A stretch of 64,000 bases of DNA, taken from positions 124,001 through 188,000 of the forward strand of contig CM022371.1 of NCBI GenBank assembly GCA_011800155.1, in the 5' to 3' direction. Source of the stretch: Flammulina velutipes (taxonomy: Eukaryota > Basidiomycota > Agaricomycetes > Agaricales > Physalacriaceae). Position 1 is the stretch's first letter. The number at the start of each line of letters is the position of its first letter. The notes under the pieces are model-generated. The model saw only the letters and a program-made list of their open reading frames with translations, was not told where the DNA came from and did not search any database. Shown here piece by piece: positions 11,930-24,019 of the stretch. The translations under genes and the position numbers were made by a program.

Positions 11930-12560
11930 TCTGACCGTTGGATACGGAGTACCGGAGGCCAAGATTTGTATGGCGTCTGGCAGCATGAGAGGACGCGTAC
12001 GTACGTGTTGTCTATGTTTCGTCCAGTGGAAGCGTGGGAACTTGTGATTAGATTGGCAAAGGTCTTACGTCATCCACTCATCGACATCTTCGACGTCGAC
12101 GACGACAATGTCCGGACGACGTTCAACAGCGAGCAAGCAAAAACACAGCGTGAAGACGGGAACTTATATGCAAAGCGGCGAGCTGGAATCGTGCTGGAGG
12201 CGGACGACGCAGACACAGAGGTGAGCACCGCCATTGACGTCTAGCTTTCGTTTTTGCTGATGTTTCTTCGTTTAGACGACTATAAGCGACGTGATCCTGT
12301 AGGAGCACTGTAGGACGGACTACGGGCATTGATACTGTGAGAACTGGTGAGCACAACTCGGAGAACAACGACGAATGGCCCTGAGCTCGATGTGCAGGAC
12401 CTGCTGGAAGAGCTGCCTCGCTTGGTACGATATATTCGCGACTTACAGCCTCTGAATGTCCAGTTATGCTGCGTGTAGGGTGCGTACGCCGCATTTTTGC
12501 GCATACATCCGTGCTCATCGTCGAGCAGAATCACCGAGCCACCGTTCAAAATTCACCGTT
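11930..12560 (+). pseudogene. 5' fragment of the duplicated coiled-coil locus, copy 2
   Basis: Closely similar in DNA to about 500-1100 and 17262-17900. It preserves the clearest start of the family: ATG at 12014 giving MFRPVEAWELVIRLAKVLRH and then FDVDDDNVRTTFNSEQAK. It continues through the same intron position and the next exon (the region matching RYIRDLQ) but stops at about 12560. The coiled-coil part present in copies 1 and 3 is absent. It is therefore a truncated duplicate. Function unknown. Confidence 0.6.
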
Positions 12561-13734
12561 CAGAAGAAATTGAGACTTGCGGGCAAGGGTGGAGCTTCTG
12601 CGTCGGTCGCGGTCCTCGTTGAGGCATCCTGCCCATTCGAGGTGTCGACAACGGAGATGATTGTACCAATAATCGTCTGAATCCGATGTTGTCGACGTCG
12701 GGCGTCTGCAGAGCAGTAGCTCGACATGGAAACCTGCGCTCCGATCCTCATCATCCCAACAAATAATCAGCAGAATGCCAATGTAACGTTCAAGAGTTTC
12801 CCTCGTTCCTGCCACTCGAAAACGACACATCCTTCTACGCCATGGATTGCATCCAAACCACGTCGGCGACGTTCGCCGCGTTCTTTTGGGGGAGGAGGGT
12901 GGGACTGAGGACACTCATCGCAGACCTCAGTTGGACGAAAAAGAGCTGGAAGGGATTGCGTTGCAGAGTCGTGACAGTGAGATGTCCGGTCTGTGGTCAG
13001 GTATCGAGAGACGGAGGATCGCAAGGTCAAAGCGTGCGCCAGGAAGAGTTTGGCCTGGAAAAGGTGTGTTCCAAAAGCCTTCCTCTCTATCCCTTCGTTT
13101 ACCGCTCTCCCAGCTACACTAGCCTGAAACTGACCTATGACGAACTCAAAGAGTGTTTCGACGTTTGAAATCTGCTGTGGAGTTCAGCTCCCTTGTTACT
13201 ATAACGAAGCCTTAGTTGTGGGCATTCGCGCCTCTATCCACACCTCGGTACTCTCAGTACTTGTAAATGGCCATTGCATGGGAATTTCAGAACCACTTTT
13301 CGAGAATTATCGTGTCCTTCCGCAAGAACTCGTCGAGCGCATCGGTTCGCTATGTATGACTGATCTTGTGTAAATCATCCTGATGACGGGAGATTGTCGC
13401 TCTTGCCAACGACGAGCACGGCGGCGGATATAGTCATGCTAGATCTTTGATTTGGGAGCCAAGCGCTAAGCGCTCGGTTTTGCTATGTATGTGGCATGCT
13501 TCTTCCTGCGTATTTCAACTCTTGTTCATCACACTGGCTCTAACTCTTTCCTAGCTTATACAATCACTTTCAATGGGAGCCATACAACGACGTCTTTCAG
13601 GTGGTCTCCTCAAGGCGTCTATTTACAGATTCAATTCAACGAAGCGCCAATTCTGACAGCTACAATGAACGCCCGTCCGACGTCGGAGACTGTGGGAAGA
13701 CTCTGCTTGTCTCTCTTCTACCACCACATTCGTC
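12561..13734. other. no gene recognised; weak coding signal
   Basis: Plus-strand pieces such as EEGGTEDTHRRPQLDEKELE (about 12870-12960) and LPQELVERIGSLC (about 13320-13360) look more like protein than chance, but no family could be named and no complete exon chain was built. It may be the remains of one or more genes upstream of the DUF6535 gene. Confidence 0.35.
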
Positions 13735-16700
13735 ATGCCCAGTGATTCTCTGCCGCTGCAAGAGGACGATAGAGCCGCCGCTGGTCCTCCTCATGTTCGT
13801 CTCCCCAATTATCTTGCACAATGGTGAACAAGACCTCACATAAACACAGCCAGGGGTATTGCCGAAGCCTAGTGACACTGCGAAAGCTAGCACCCCGGAG
13901 ACACACAGTTCTAATGCGGAAGGATCAAAGGCTATTGAGATCCAGCAGCAAATGCTGGACGTTTTGAACAGAATGTATCGCGAGATGCAAGGACAGGAGC
14001 ACGAAGAAGGTATGCCAATTTAAGGAATGACTTACGGTACAATGGATTTTGACTTGTGGACAGGTACCAGACGTGGCGTAAGCAGGGGGACATCCAATGC
14101 GCCATTTCGGAAGACATGCTTTGGAATACCCAAGCAGCGTTTCGACCAGGGACAGCAGTCAACTACTGGTAATATCTTTCACTCGGCATACATCCCGCTT
14201 TTTAATATGTTTCGTAGGAAATGAGGACTACGAGCAAATGTTTCCAGAGGATGCTTATGGAGAGGAAGCCGGGCCCAGTGCACGCATCTTCAGGGTGTAC
14301 AACGAGGAAGCTACCGTGTATGACAACGATATGGTTGGGAAAGCAAGTGATTCCTCAGACGTACTACTCGTCTTTGTATGTGTTATTTCGATCCATGCAT
14401 ATGAGCTAATAGTATTTCAGGCCGGTCTCTTTTCTGCGGTTTTGACAACATTCGTTGTCCAGACGTCGCAAGCTCTGGAAACAGATAAACTTGCCATCTC
14501 GAACTCCCTACTGTCGGAGCTCATTCAGCTTCAACGCGCACAGGCCAACGGAACCTCGCTCGAGGACGTCCACAATGCGTTCACAGAGACGACACCGACA
14601 TCCAATGATGTGTGGGTGAACGGACTGTGGTTCACCAGCTTGACGTTGAGCTTGGCAACAGCGCTCTTTGCGGTTCTCACCAAGCAGTGGCTACGCCAAT
14701 ATGTCACCTCAATGTCGGGCACAATTCGGGATCGCAGCCTTATACGCCAGTTTCGTTTTGCTGGTATTAAAAAATGGCACGTCATTGGCATCATTGGTCT
14801 CCTTCCTGTCCTCCTTCATCTTGCTCTCGGTATCTTCCTGGCGGGTCTCATCATCTTTCTCCTCCCTCGCTGTCTTCCTCTGGCTTACATTGTCGGCTCC
14901 ATCACCATCATTATGTATTGCCTGTACTTCATCTCCAACCTTATTCCCATCTTCGATATGCAATGCCCATTCCGAACACCACTCTCTGATATCCTCAATT
15001 TCATGCGCTACTGGTGCAAAGCGGTCTATATCTTCACTCGGACATGCTTTGGACGCTCAATTATCGTTATGCTCCCTAAACCCATGCGCTATCAGTTTCG
15101 AGCGACCTTCACATTTATTTTGGCATGCTTCGAACCTGTCAATGCTAAATGCGAATACATTCGTCATGTGCTCGCACAGGTCCGAAGAGAAATTCCAGTA
15201 ATTTCACTGCCTGTCTTCGAAACACTCAGAGAGCGGGAACATGCCTACGTTCAGGAGAAATCTGTCACTGGAAGCCTTTCGTTGGATGTCATCGCGTGGC
15301 TGATGAAAGCATCGTCCAACCCTTCCGTTCATAGTGTGGCGGTACAAGGAGTGGGGGGACTACCTCCCTCACAGAGGGACAAGGTGAAGAGCTCTATCAA
15401 GCCTTCTCTAAAGTTCATTGAGAAGCTGGTCCGTGAATGTATCGATGAAGGAGACAAAGTCATCTGCCTACCACAATTCACTCGCAGGCTCGAGCGAATC
15501 CTCCGCATGTGTCCCATCATCTTTGCTCGTGACCGCCACCCCGGCATTCGGCGTAGGACGTTCTGGCGCAGCATATACCTCGCATTTCGAGAACTGGGTG
15601 ACACCAAGGGGATGGCATCAGCTTTACCAATGGCATTGCGTGATCCAAATGCCAGGCATGTTGCACTTGTGAGAGAAATACAGGATGGAATTGACGCAGA
15701 CGAGCATTTGGACCTCTTAACACGTCTTATTCGTGATTCCCCCTTGTTGTCGCCCAAAGCCTGGATCAATCTCTTCTTGGAAGTTCCTAGCCGGTCAATA
15801 AGCAAGTTGGACTTATTTGATATCTGTGCGAAAGCGCTTGAAGAGATCTCGGGCTGGAAAGGCCCGACTTGGGATGGAGTGACGAGTTCGGATCCTGTGT
15901 CTGTTTCGATTGCATTGTCGCGAGACCCAGACATTATACTTTGGGTTTTAAGAGAGTACAATCCATTCTTGGACAGCTCTCTAGATGGCCCTTCAAGCTC
16001 CTCCTTACCCCCTCCGGACTCACTACGCTTACGTGCACTGTTGACATTGCACCGTTTCCTCGAAAAGAGTCAAACAACTGCCGTGCAATCATCTTCTGGA
16101 AAGAAGAGGGGCTCATTGCTGCGGCTCTTCGAGTCAACATGGAAGGGCATCTCGTTCGTCATCGAACAGGATCACACCATGAATGATTGTTCTGCCGTTT
16201 TCCAGGCTGCGAACCTTTGCATTGTCGAGTCGTCTTTGTTGATGGGGAACGAATGGATGACCTCTGTCACGGACGAATTGAAAAAGTACGCCGTTGCCGT
16301 TCTTCGATCCTGTCGCATTGCATGTGTTCATGCTGGAAACATATTCGGACATCATGTAGTCTGTGATTGGAGATGGAAGGTTTTGTTGGACCGGGTCACA
16401 GAGGATCTCACATTTGTAAACAGTGGTGAAACTGTCGCTGTTCCCATGTATTCGCTCAGGCTTTGGAGGGCAGCTCTCGACTATGGCGTGCAAGATGCGT
16501 ATTCCCGCTTTGTCAGTGCATATTTCTTAAGGCGCAATGACACCTACTCGACCCAGTCCGTTGTGCGGTCCTTTATTCTGGGCCTCGCTCGCCAACGTCA
16601 ATCTACCCCTTGGAGTCTTTGTCCGTCCCCGAAACCCGAGTGGCTTTTGGAATGTCTCGAATATCTTCATGCCCCGGATAATCTTCTCTCCGCCTGCGAA

Positions 16701-17231
16701 GCATTGGCGAATCACAGAGATGCATCGCCGGAGGATTTCCTTACACTGGCACGACTTGAGCCGGCCAACAATGCCTGGACTTTATGTCGGGAGGAATTAT
16801 GGCAGTGGGATCCAGTTTGGTCCCCTGACTATGACCGCCTTCAGGAAGGACTGGAAGCCCTTGACAGTTTCTTTGAGGTAAGCCACAATTCCAGTCATCT
16901 CATTTTAGACTCTCATAAATTGGATTAGAGTCGACAACATCAAGAATTCCTTTATCGACTTTCTTCAGTCGCAGTACTCTTCTGTATTCCAACACATGCA
17001 GCCGTGGACGCCGGGAACCTGCAAGAAGACACATGTGAGTCCCAGTCAGCTGCAGCTCATGGCCCACTTTCGGGTCTCCAGGACATTTTTGAACAACATC
17101 CAGTATCCCAGGGTTTGGAGGTAGGCACCCCAGAGCTATCAGGACATATACAGCTGTACGACCATGCTGTTCAAGTGGGTGAGCCCGTAGTGAACAGTCA
17201 GCCGGCGGTGACCGGTGACAGTCTAGTTTGA
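13735..17231 (+). CDS. DUF6535 multi-pass membrane protein
   Basis: Start at ATG 13735 (MPSDSLPLQEDDRAAAG). Short introns then lead through a coiled, Gln-rich exon (IEIQQQMLDVLNRMYREM) and GNEDYEQMFPEDAYGEE into the DUF6535 (PF20153) core: DVLLVF joined to AGLFSAVLTTFVVQTSQALE. Four hydrophobic segments follow: AGLFSAVLTTFVVQ, LWFTSLTLSLATALFAVLTK, VIGIIGLLPVLLHLALGIFL and LAYIVGSITIIMYCLYF. A soluble tail of several hundred residues with helical-repeat character continues after them. A last intron (about 16876-16928) leads in frame to a C-terminal exon ending at 17231, for roughly 1,000 residues. DUF6535 proteins are abundant in Agaricomycetes and have no known function. The exon 1 donor (gttcgt) is weak, so the first exon is the least certain part. 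Confidence 0.85.
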
Positions 17232-17261
17232 ACAGAATACATACGGTATGTTAGGATGCAT

Positions 17262-19319
17262 ATAGCTACGTCTGACGAATGTATATGGAGTATCGGAGGC
17301 CAATCTTTAACTGACGTCTGGTGGCACGAAAGGACGCGTACGCATTTGTCAATGTTTCGTCAAGTAGAAGCGTGAGAACTATTGATTAGATTGGCAGAGT
17401 TCTTACGTCATCCGCTCACCGACATCTTTGACGTCGACGACGACAACGTCCGGACGACATTCAACAGCGAGCAAGCAAAACAAAGCGCGAATACGGGAAT
17501 TTCTCTGCCGAACGACAATGAGCTGGTATCGTGGTGGTGGCAGACGACGCAGATACAGAGGTGAGCACCGAGATCGACGTCTAGCTTTCGTTTTTGCTGA
17601 TGTTTCTTCGTTTAGACGACTATGAGCGGCGCGAGCCCGTAGATACACCGTAAGATGGACTGCGGGCATCGATACTGCGACTAGGAGAAGTGGTGAGCAC
17701 GACTTGGAGAACAATGACGGATGGCACCGAACGCGATGTACAGGACCTGGAAGAGCTGCCTCGCTTGGAGCGATATATTCCCGACTTACAGGTTTGTACT
17801 GGAGACGCTGCGGATAGGGTGCGTACGACGCGTTCTTTGCGTATACATTCATACTCATCGTCGAACAGAGTCACAGAACAGCCTTTCAAAATTCCCCCTC
17901 ACGCTGCTCTTCTGCGGTATCACACGACCAGCCAACGGGGGAGACGTCGCTCGGTCGCGAGATCCTTGAAGAAATCTGGAAAGACTTGTCGACCAACTGT
18001 CCTGGCACGAAACGCGTCTACGTGCGCGTTACATGCTCTATTCCCCTTCTTTTCGTTGATTAAATCGCAGATGCGTTTCTTTGGACACCTCTGGCGCACA
18101 TAATCTCTGTGGGCTCGTTCACTGCGCTCATCCGATCATTCACTGTTGTCCTCGATGAATTTGGCGTCTCGCTTGGTCGCGTCAATCTGCGCTGGAGAAG
18201 AATTCATTATCGTAAGTGCTCTAGCCTGTGCCAATTTTCTATGTTAACATTCGTCAGGTTGGCTCGGTCCTTCCTCCTCCCACCGTGTCGTCCATTCCTG
18301 CAGCCATATACTCGTTCAACGAATCTACCGCAAGCGCCAAATGCTTCACCAGCCCGCCCTCCAACCTCTCTGGATCCTCGTCCACCACGCAGACGAAGTA
18401 TGTCCCAACATCCTCATGCTCAACTTGTACTAATCACAGTTGCAGTCTCCCGTACCGAGCTGCTCGGGCTCATCGCGACATTGTAAGCACACTTCAAATG
18501 GGTGGGCTGTGGCCAACGTTCACGGCATCAATCGCCACTGGATGTGGACGGGCGAAATCCGTGTCCGAGTCCAATCACCAGGAGATAACGGACCCATGGC
18601 GGGACAGCGAAAAAGCTTCCATCCCCGTTCCAAGCCAGAAAGCGCGTCGGCTGCAGATGCTAAGACGGCATTCGTTGCACTCCAGCAACTGGCCGAGGAG
18701 GAGGAAAGACTTTTGGCACAGTCGACAAGTAAGTCTTCAGGTCTTTCGACCATGTTACAATATTTATCGTCGTTCTAATCTCTGTCACTCGAGTCGCACA
18801 GTCTATTCTTACAGACAGGGAAGCCATCATCCATCGAAGACGAATGTAGCAACATCTGACGTCGCTGGTGCCAGTTGTGCTCTCCATCGTCCATCTAATC
18901 CCTACTGCCCAACATTGGCTCCAATCGAACGATACCTCTCCCTCCTTCGGCACCTCGTCATCCCAAAGCCAAGTCTGCTGTGACTTTCGTTCTGGCGCGT
19001 GTTCGTGATTCCGATTGCGATCAGATCGTTGACCCTACGGTGTGGGCTGGGTGAACGTGTGGGGCTCGATGGGAAGGGGTTGAAGCTGGAAGACGTAGAG
19101 CTGCAAGGTAAATGGTGTGTTTGGGAGTTGCAGTGGCATGCAATCAAGGGTGCGCTGGACAATGCAAACGACCGTGTGGACCATATGAGGACAAAGGTGA
19201 CGGCGTTATGGAAAGAGGACGACGACGCGCGCGTGCAGGCCAGAGCAGAAGACATGGCTTCTCATATTCGCTGGAGAGCATGCTTGTTCCAATGGGCTAA
19301 TCGAAACAAATTGAAATAA
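17262..19319 (+). pseudogene. coiled-coil protein gene, copy 3 of the duplicated locus
   Basis: Starts with the same block as copies 1 and 2, but the equivalent start codon is followed at once by a stop (MFRQVEA-stop). RLAEFLRHPLTDIFDVDDDN and TFNSEQAKQ remain readable. The region around 18640-18730 keeps AESASAADAKTAFVALQQLA and EEEERLLAQS, in frame where copy 1 has slipped. A last frame (18999-19319) encodes LQGKWCVWELQWHAIKGALD and NDRVDHMRTKVTALWKEDDD, a helical, charged C-terminus ending at 19319. Whether this belongs to the same transcript is inferred from position only. The early stop and mixed frames suggest decay, although a transcript starting further downstream could still be coding. 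Confidence 0.45.
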
Positions 19320-19783
19320 GATCACGGACGCATGCCCACATCACTGCTTTTTTGCACTCTTTCATCGTCTGTGCTACTGCGTGTGAAGTGAAGCTGACAA
19401 TATCAAACACGCTTCCCTATAATCTCATCCTTTTCACGTGACTGATGCGCTTCTCGTTCTTGATGTCACAGCCAGGAGACTGCAAACAGCGCTCAAAGCG
19501 AAGGATTCCTGATCAAGAGCTTGCTTAACATTCTGCGTCAACACAGACATAATTGTTGGCTATTCAATGACAGTTATCAGTACGAGAATGCTCCGACTCG
19601 GACGTGCGAGGCCAATGGAAAGTGAGTTCCTCTCTGGAAGCTCAGCCACCTTTTTGATACCCTTGTGCTTAGATAGCGTCGTGGCGCTTCTCAATATTGC
19701 AGTGTGACTATGCGGGGCTGAAAATGGTAGCATATCCAACACACACATCTCATCGAGCCGTGCGTGTGTTGCCCGAAGGACAG

Positions 19784-19789
19784 TATAAA
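19784..19789 (+). promoter_or_regulatory. TATA box of the S8 protease gene
   Basis: TATAAA lies 35 nt upstream of the ATG at 19825, in a position usual for a fungal core promoter. Confidence 0.5.
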
Positions 19790-19824
19790 GGACCCCTGTC
19801 GTTTCGACGCCAATACCCAACGGA

Positions 19825-22800
19825 ATGAAGCTATCAACACTTTCAAACACTCTTTTACTTTCCCTCTTGGCCAGTCTATGCTCCCCTCTTACTCTCTCCG
19901 ATGTCAAGCGCGTGACGACGCTTCCCACTCTCCCGAACAAATTCATTATTGAAGTCGCTGATGCTTCAAAAATACCCACAAAGCGCGAAGTATCCAATGC
20001 TACAGTACGTATCTGCGTTGAAGGTGATCCCAGAGTCAACTAAATCCCTTGTATCCTCTAGGCTCACGAAAAACTCTACACGTATCTCGAAGAGAGAGGC
20101 ATCGGTTATGTCGTTAACAATGAATTTGACTCAGAGATCTTCGTTGGAGCCTCGGTTACTTTGAGCGTGAGTCAAACTTGCGTCTGCTCCACGAAATTCT
20201 GCTAACATTGCTTTCTTAGTCAGCCGAGGTCTGAGCTGCCATTCTTCGCGAGTTTGAACTCATTTCTCGAGATACAGGATGCCGAAGCAATCAAAGCAAA
20301 CACAGGCATCATGAACATTCGCCCTGTTATCATGTATCCCGGGCCTGCGTATGTTGCCACCCTTCCCTCGGAATAGGATTCTCATGTTACGCTTAGGCCA
20401 ATCAATCTGCGAACTTCAGCTGACGGTGCGGGTACCGTCGCCCAAACCGCACACATCCTCACGGTTAGTTAGCTTGATCTATCCACTGATCATCCACTCA
20501 CCTAACAATTCGCTTAGGGCGTCGATAAACTCCACGGGAAAGGAATCTATGGGGCTGGAATCAAGATTGGGATGTGAGTCGGTCGTCTTCTCGTGTGATA
20601 CCCGCTTACTCAAGACATCCGAAGTATAGACACAGGTGCGTGCATAAGGAGCGCAACCGGGCCCAATGATTGATTGAATGGACGTTTAGGTATTGATTAC
20701 ACGCACCCTGCTCTTGGCGGTGGATTTGGCGAGGGATTCAAGGTCGTTGGAGGCTACGACTTTGTAGGAGATGATTATATAGGTAAGGCAGGTGCAACGA
20801 AGCTCAGCACTGTTGGAGATGACCTCCCTAGGTACCAACGAACCAGTCCCTGATTCTGACCCCCTGGACCAGTGTAGAGGTGAGTTTCTTTCCCGAGCGA
20901 AGGCTACAAATTCATTTGCATTACCAAGGTCATGGAACACATGTCGCGGTACGTACGCGACTGTCTTATCTAACTGGCTGATTTACTGATATTGCACTGT
21001 ATTTTCAGGGCATAATTGGTGCGGATCCGGACAATCCGTACTCGATCAGTGGTGTCGCATATAAGGCATCTCTCACGGCCTATAAGGTATTTGGATGCTC
21101 TGGGTTTGCTTCAGATGACGGTAAGCCGTGCCCAATACATGTTCCCTAGACTAAAGCCCGTCAATCAGTTCTTGTCGACGCACTCATCCGCGGCTACGAA
21201 GATGGACAAGATATTTTGACACTCTCGCTCGTCGGGCAAAGTGGATGGACTGAGGGAACGACATCCGTTCTGGCAAGTAGGATTGCCCAGAAAGGCAAAA
21301 TTGTGACAATAGCAGCTGGAGATGGCGTGAGATGTGTATTGTCTTTCTTAATTTCCTGATGCTCAGACTTTCTTTTTCTAGGGGTTATCTGGTTCATGGT
21401 ATACCTCGTATCCGGCAAACGGTATTGACGTGATATCGGTAGCCAGTCTCGACAAGTACGTATATCACGTACCTTTTCTTTGATGACATGACACGACGAA
21501 CATTCCAGTACCATGATTCTTCTTCAGAACGCCACTGTTGGTGGTGTTGATAGGGATCCTATAACCTATCACAGTCTCACGCCACTCTCTATTTTTGAAC
21601 CATTGCCGATCTATGCTATCTCTAATGATACCACTGTTCTGAACGATGCCTGCCACGAACTGCCAGATACGACACCCGACCTCTCACCTTACCTTGTCAT
21701 AGTTCGTCGTGGTACTTGCACATTTGTAAGATTTTTTTCTTTTCCATTTTATACGCTCCATTCTCATTTGCTATTCAAGGCGACAAAATCGGCCAACATC
21801 GCAGCCAAAGGAGGAATTTATGTATTTGTTTATGAGTAGGTTGCCCCCTACAATTTGACTCGCAGGCCTTTTGATATTTCGACCAGAAATGGCGATGGCT
21901 TCACCCCCATAAATATTGGGATTGTAAACGATAACGCATCCTCGATTCAAGCAGCCGATGGCGAGTTCGTACGTCAGACTCGGATGCACTGATGCATAAA
22001 CTGATTTCTCTGTAAGTAGTTGGTCAAGGCTTTCGCAAGCGGAGCCAACATCACAATCACTTTTCCTCAAGAGGGCGCGTCGACAAACTTTATTGTCCCT
22101 ACAGGTGGATTAATTTCGATGTCCTCAAGGTGTGGTTGCTTTTCATATGCTCTGTACGCTTACTGACAATGGTCAGCTATGGGCCTTCGAACGACTTCTA
22201 CTTCAAGCCGGCTATTGCTGCTCCGGGTGGGCACACACTGTCCACTTTTCCTCTCAACAGATATGGTATGATCTATGTCTACGCCGCAAGATTATGTCCT
22301 TTTCGCTCACATCTTCCAAGGCGTTATATCTAGCACGAGTATGTCAACCGCGTACTTGGCTGGCACCGCAGCCCTACTTTTGTCTGTCAAGGGAACGTCT
22401 CCGGAGGTCGTGTTGGGCGCTCGGAGCCTTTTTCAGAACACCGCGCATATTGTCCCCGTAAGCCATGCCGATGAAGATTCACTTCAGACTGTTACTCAAC
22501 AAGGTGCTGGCTTGGTGAACATATTTGACGCGATCTTCGCAAACACCACAATCTCCCCTGCACAACTTATTATGAACGATACGGCGCACCTAGTTGATAC
22601 GTAAGAGGATGTCTCTTTACGGTGATTTTATTCTAATGAGATTCACTCTAGCTTTACTCTTACTGTTAATAACATTGGAACGGACTCCAAAGGCTACACC
22701 CTCTCGCATGTACCGGCCGGTACAGCTCTTACCGTCGAAAGTGAAAGCATCTTTGTTGCTCCCGGCCCAGTTCCCTTGTCTACAGACTATGCCTCTGTAG

Positions 22801-23580
22801 TCTTTAGCAAAGACTCATTCACACTTGGTGCTGGTGAATCAACTACAGTCACCGTGACTATCATACCTCCCGAAGGCGTCGACGCAACAACGTTCCCTGT
22901 CTACTCGGGATTCATCCAAGCTGTCAGCGGAAGTGAGATAGTGCACGCCACATATCTCGGTCTCGCGGCTTCTCTCTACGACAAACAGGTCATCGATGAT
23001 ACCGATCACTTGTTGGGATTCGTGCTTCCTGCGATAATTAATGCGGATGGTGATGTCCAGGAGGAGCCTACCAACTATACTTTCATCGAGGGAGATTTCC
23101 CGTCTGTTCTTTTCAGGTGCGTATTCGCGCTTGAAGATTTCTTTCACTTAGGTCGTGTTAGATTTGTGTTTGGGACACCGTTGTTTTATCTCGAGCTCGT
23201 TGATGCCGACACAGCCCTCGAGAACGGATTGTTGAAGGGGCGGGAAGTATTGTTCGTTCCCGAGGCAGCATCAATCGCCTCAACGGCCGTGGGCACTATT
23301 GCGTCCTTCCAGTACCGGCCACGAAACACCGAGGTACGTTCCGCCCGAGACTGTGTTGCTCTAACTCATGTATTGTGTTCAGATTACTGGTGGAAACCCA
23401 TATAATCTTTTGGCGTTTGATGAGCCGACGTTTATCAATGGCACGGTTATTCCTAATGGGAGATATAGGATTCTTCTTCGTGTTCTCAAGGTCACTGGAG
23501 ATCCGTCCAAAGAGGAGGATTATGAGAGTTGGCTGAGCGAGATTGTGGGGATTGACGTCCCAGCCGAGCCTGCGGCTTGA
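19825..23580 (+). CDS. secreted subtilisin-like (S8) protease with PA domain
   Basis: ATG at 19825 gives a signal peptide (MKLSTLSNTLLLSLLASLCS) and an inhibitor-type propeptide (PNKFIIEVADASKI...LYTYLEERGIGY). The peptidase follows: IIDTGIDYTHPALGG (catalytic Asp), GHGTHVAGIIG (catalytic His), GKIVTIAAGDGG, a protease-associated insert (DLSPYLVIVRRGTCTFATKS), then YGVISSTSMSTAYLAGTAAL (catalytic Ser). A Fn3-like C-terminal region ends at 23580. Many 45-60 nt introns split it. The Asp lies in an 11-nt exon (20625-20635), and the intron before the Ser block is 22266-22320. Two residues are unusual: the oxyanion Asn of AAGN is Asp, and the Gly before TSM is Ser. The frame looks intact, so it may be an altered-specificity enzyme or a weak one. 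The family is fungal minor extracellular protease type. Confidence 0.85.
20625..20635 (+). other. 11-nt microexon encoding the catalytic Asp region
   Basis: TATAGACACAG, preceded by an intron 20574-20624 and followed by an intron 20636-20689. Only this splice choice restores the motif I-I-D-T-G-I-D-Y across the three exons. Confidence 0.65.
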
Positions 23581-24019
23581 AGCTTAGAGCTTCGAGTTTT
23601 ACTTGGGACTTTTATCACCACGCAGTCTTTTTATATTTGTAGTGGTACGTCTTGGGGGGATCAATACAAACTGTCAAATCAACGAGTATTTCTTGGTCAA
23701 GTACTGGTTGAATTTACGATGGCGATCAGCCGATGGAGGTGGATATTTCTGAGATAGTGGTACACATAGTTTCGAAGCACATATCAGTAGAATTGCCTGG
23801 TGGCAGCCAGATTGTTGAACGTTGAGGCCGGAGGTCTCGGTGCTCGAGGACGCGAGAGTCAGGCGCGTGCCGCCGGCATTTCTCCCTCTTACCATCATGA
23901 GCTCAATCTCAAGAAAACGATCTAATCTGGTTCAACCGGCCTGAGAATAATGCTCAGCAGTACAGGTCAGTCATCTCATCGCAACCAAAGCTTCCATTTT
24001 AATACATTAGTAAAAGGTC
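23581..24019. other. intergenic, no gene recognised
   Basis: 3' flank of the protease gene and unassigned sequence. No supported frame. Confidence 0.5.

Noticed and set aside
15329..15961. 210-codon minus-strand open frame
   Set aside because: Antisense of the well-supported DUF6535 exon. Composition mirrors the plus-strand coding and there is no domain.
19560..20039. 159-codon minus-strand frame
   Set aside because: Overlaps the promoter, signal peptide and propeptide of the S8 protease; no splice sites or motifs.
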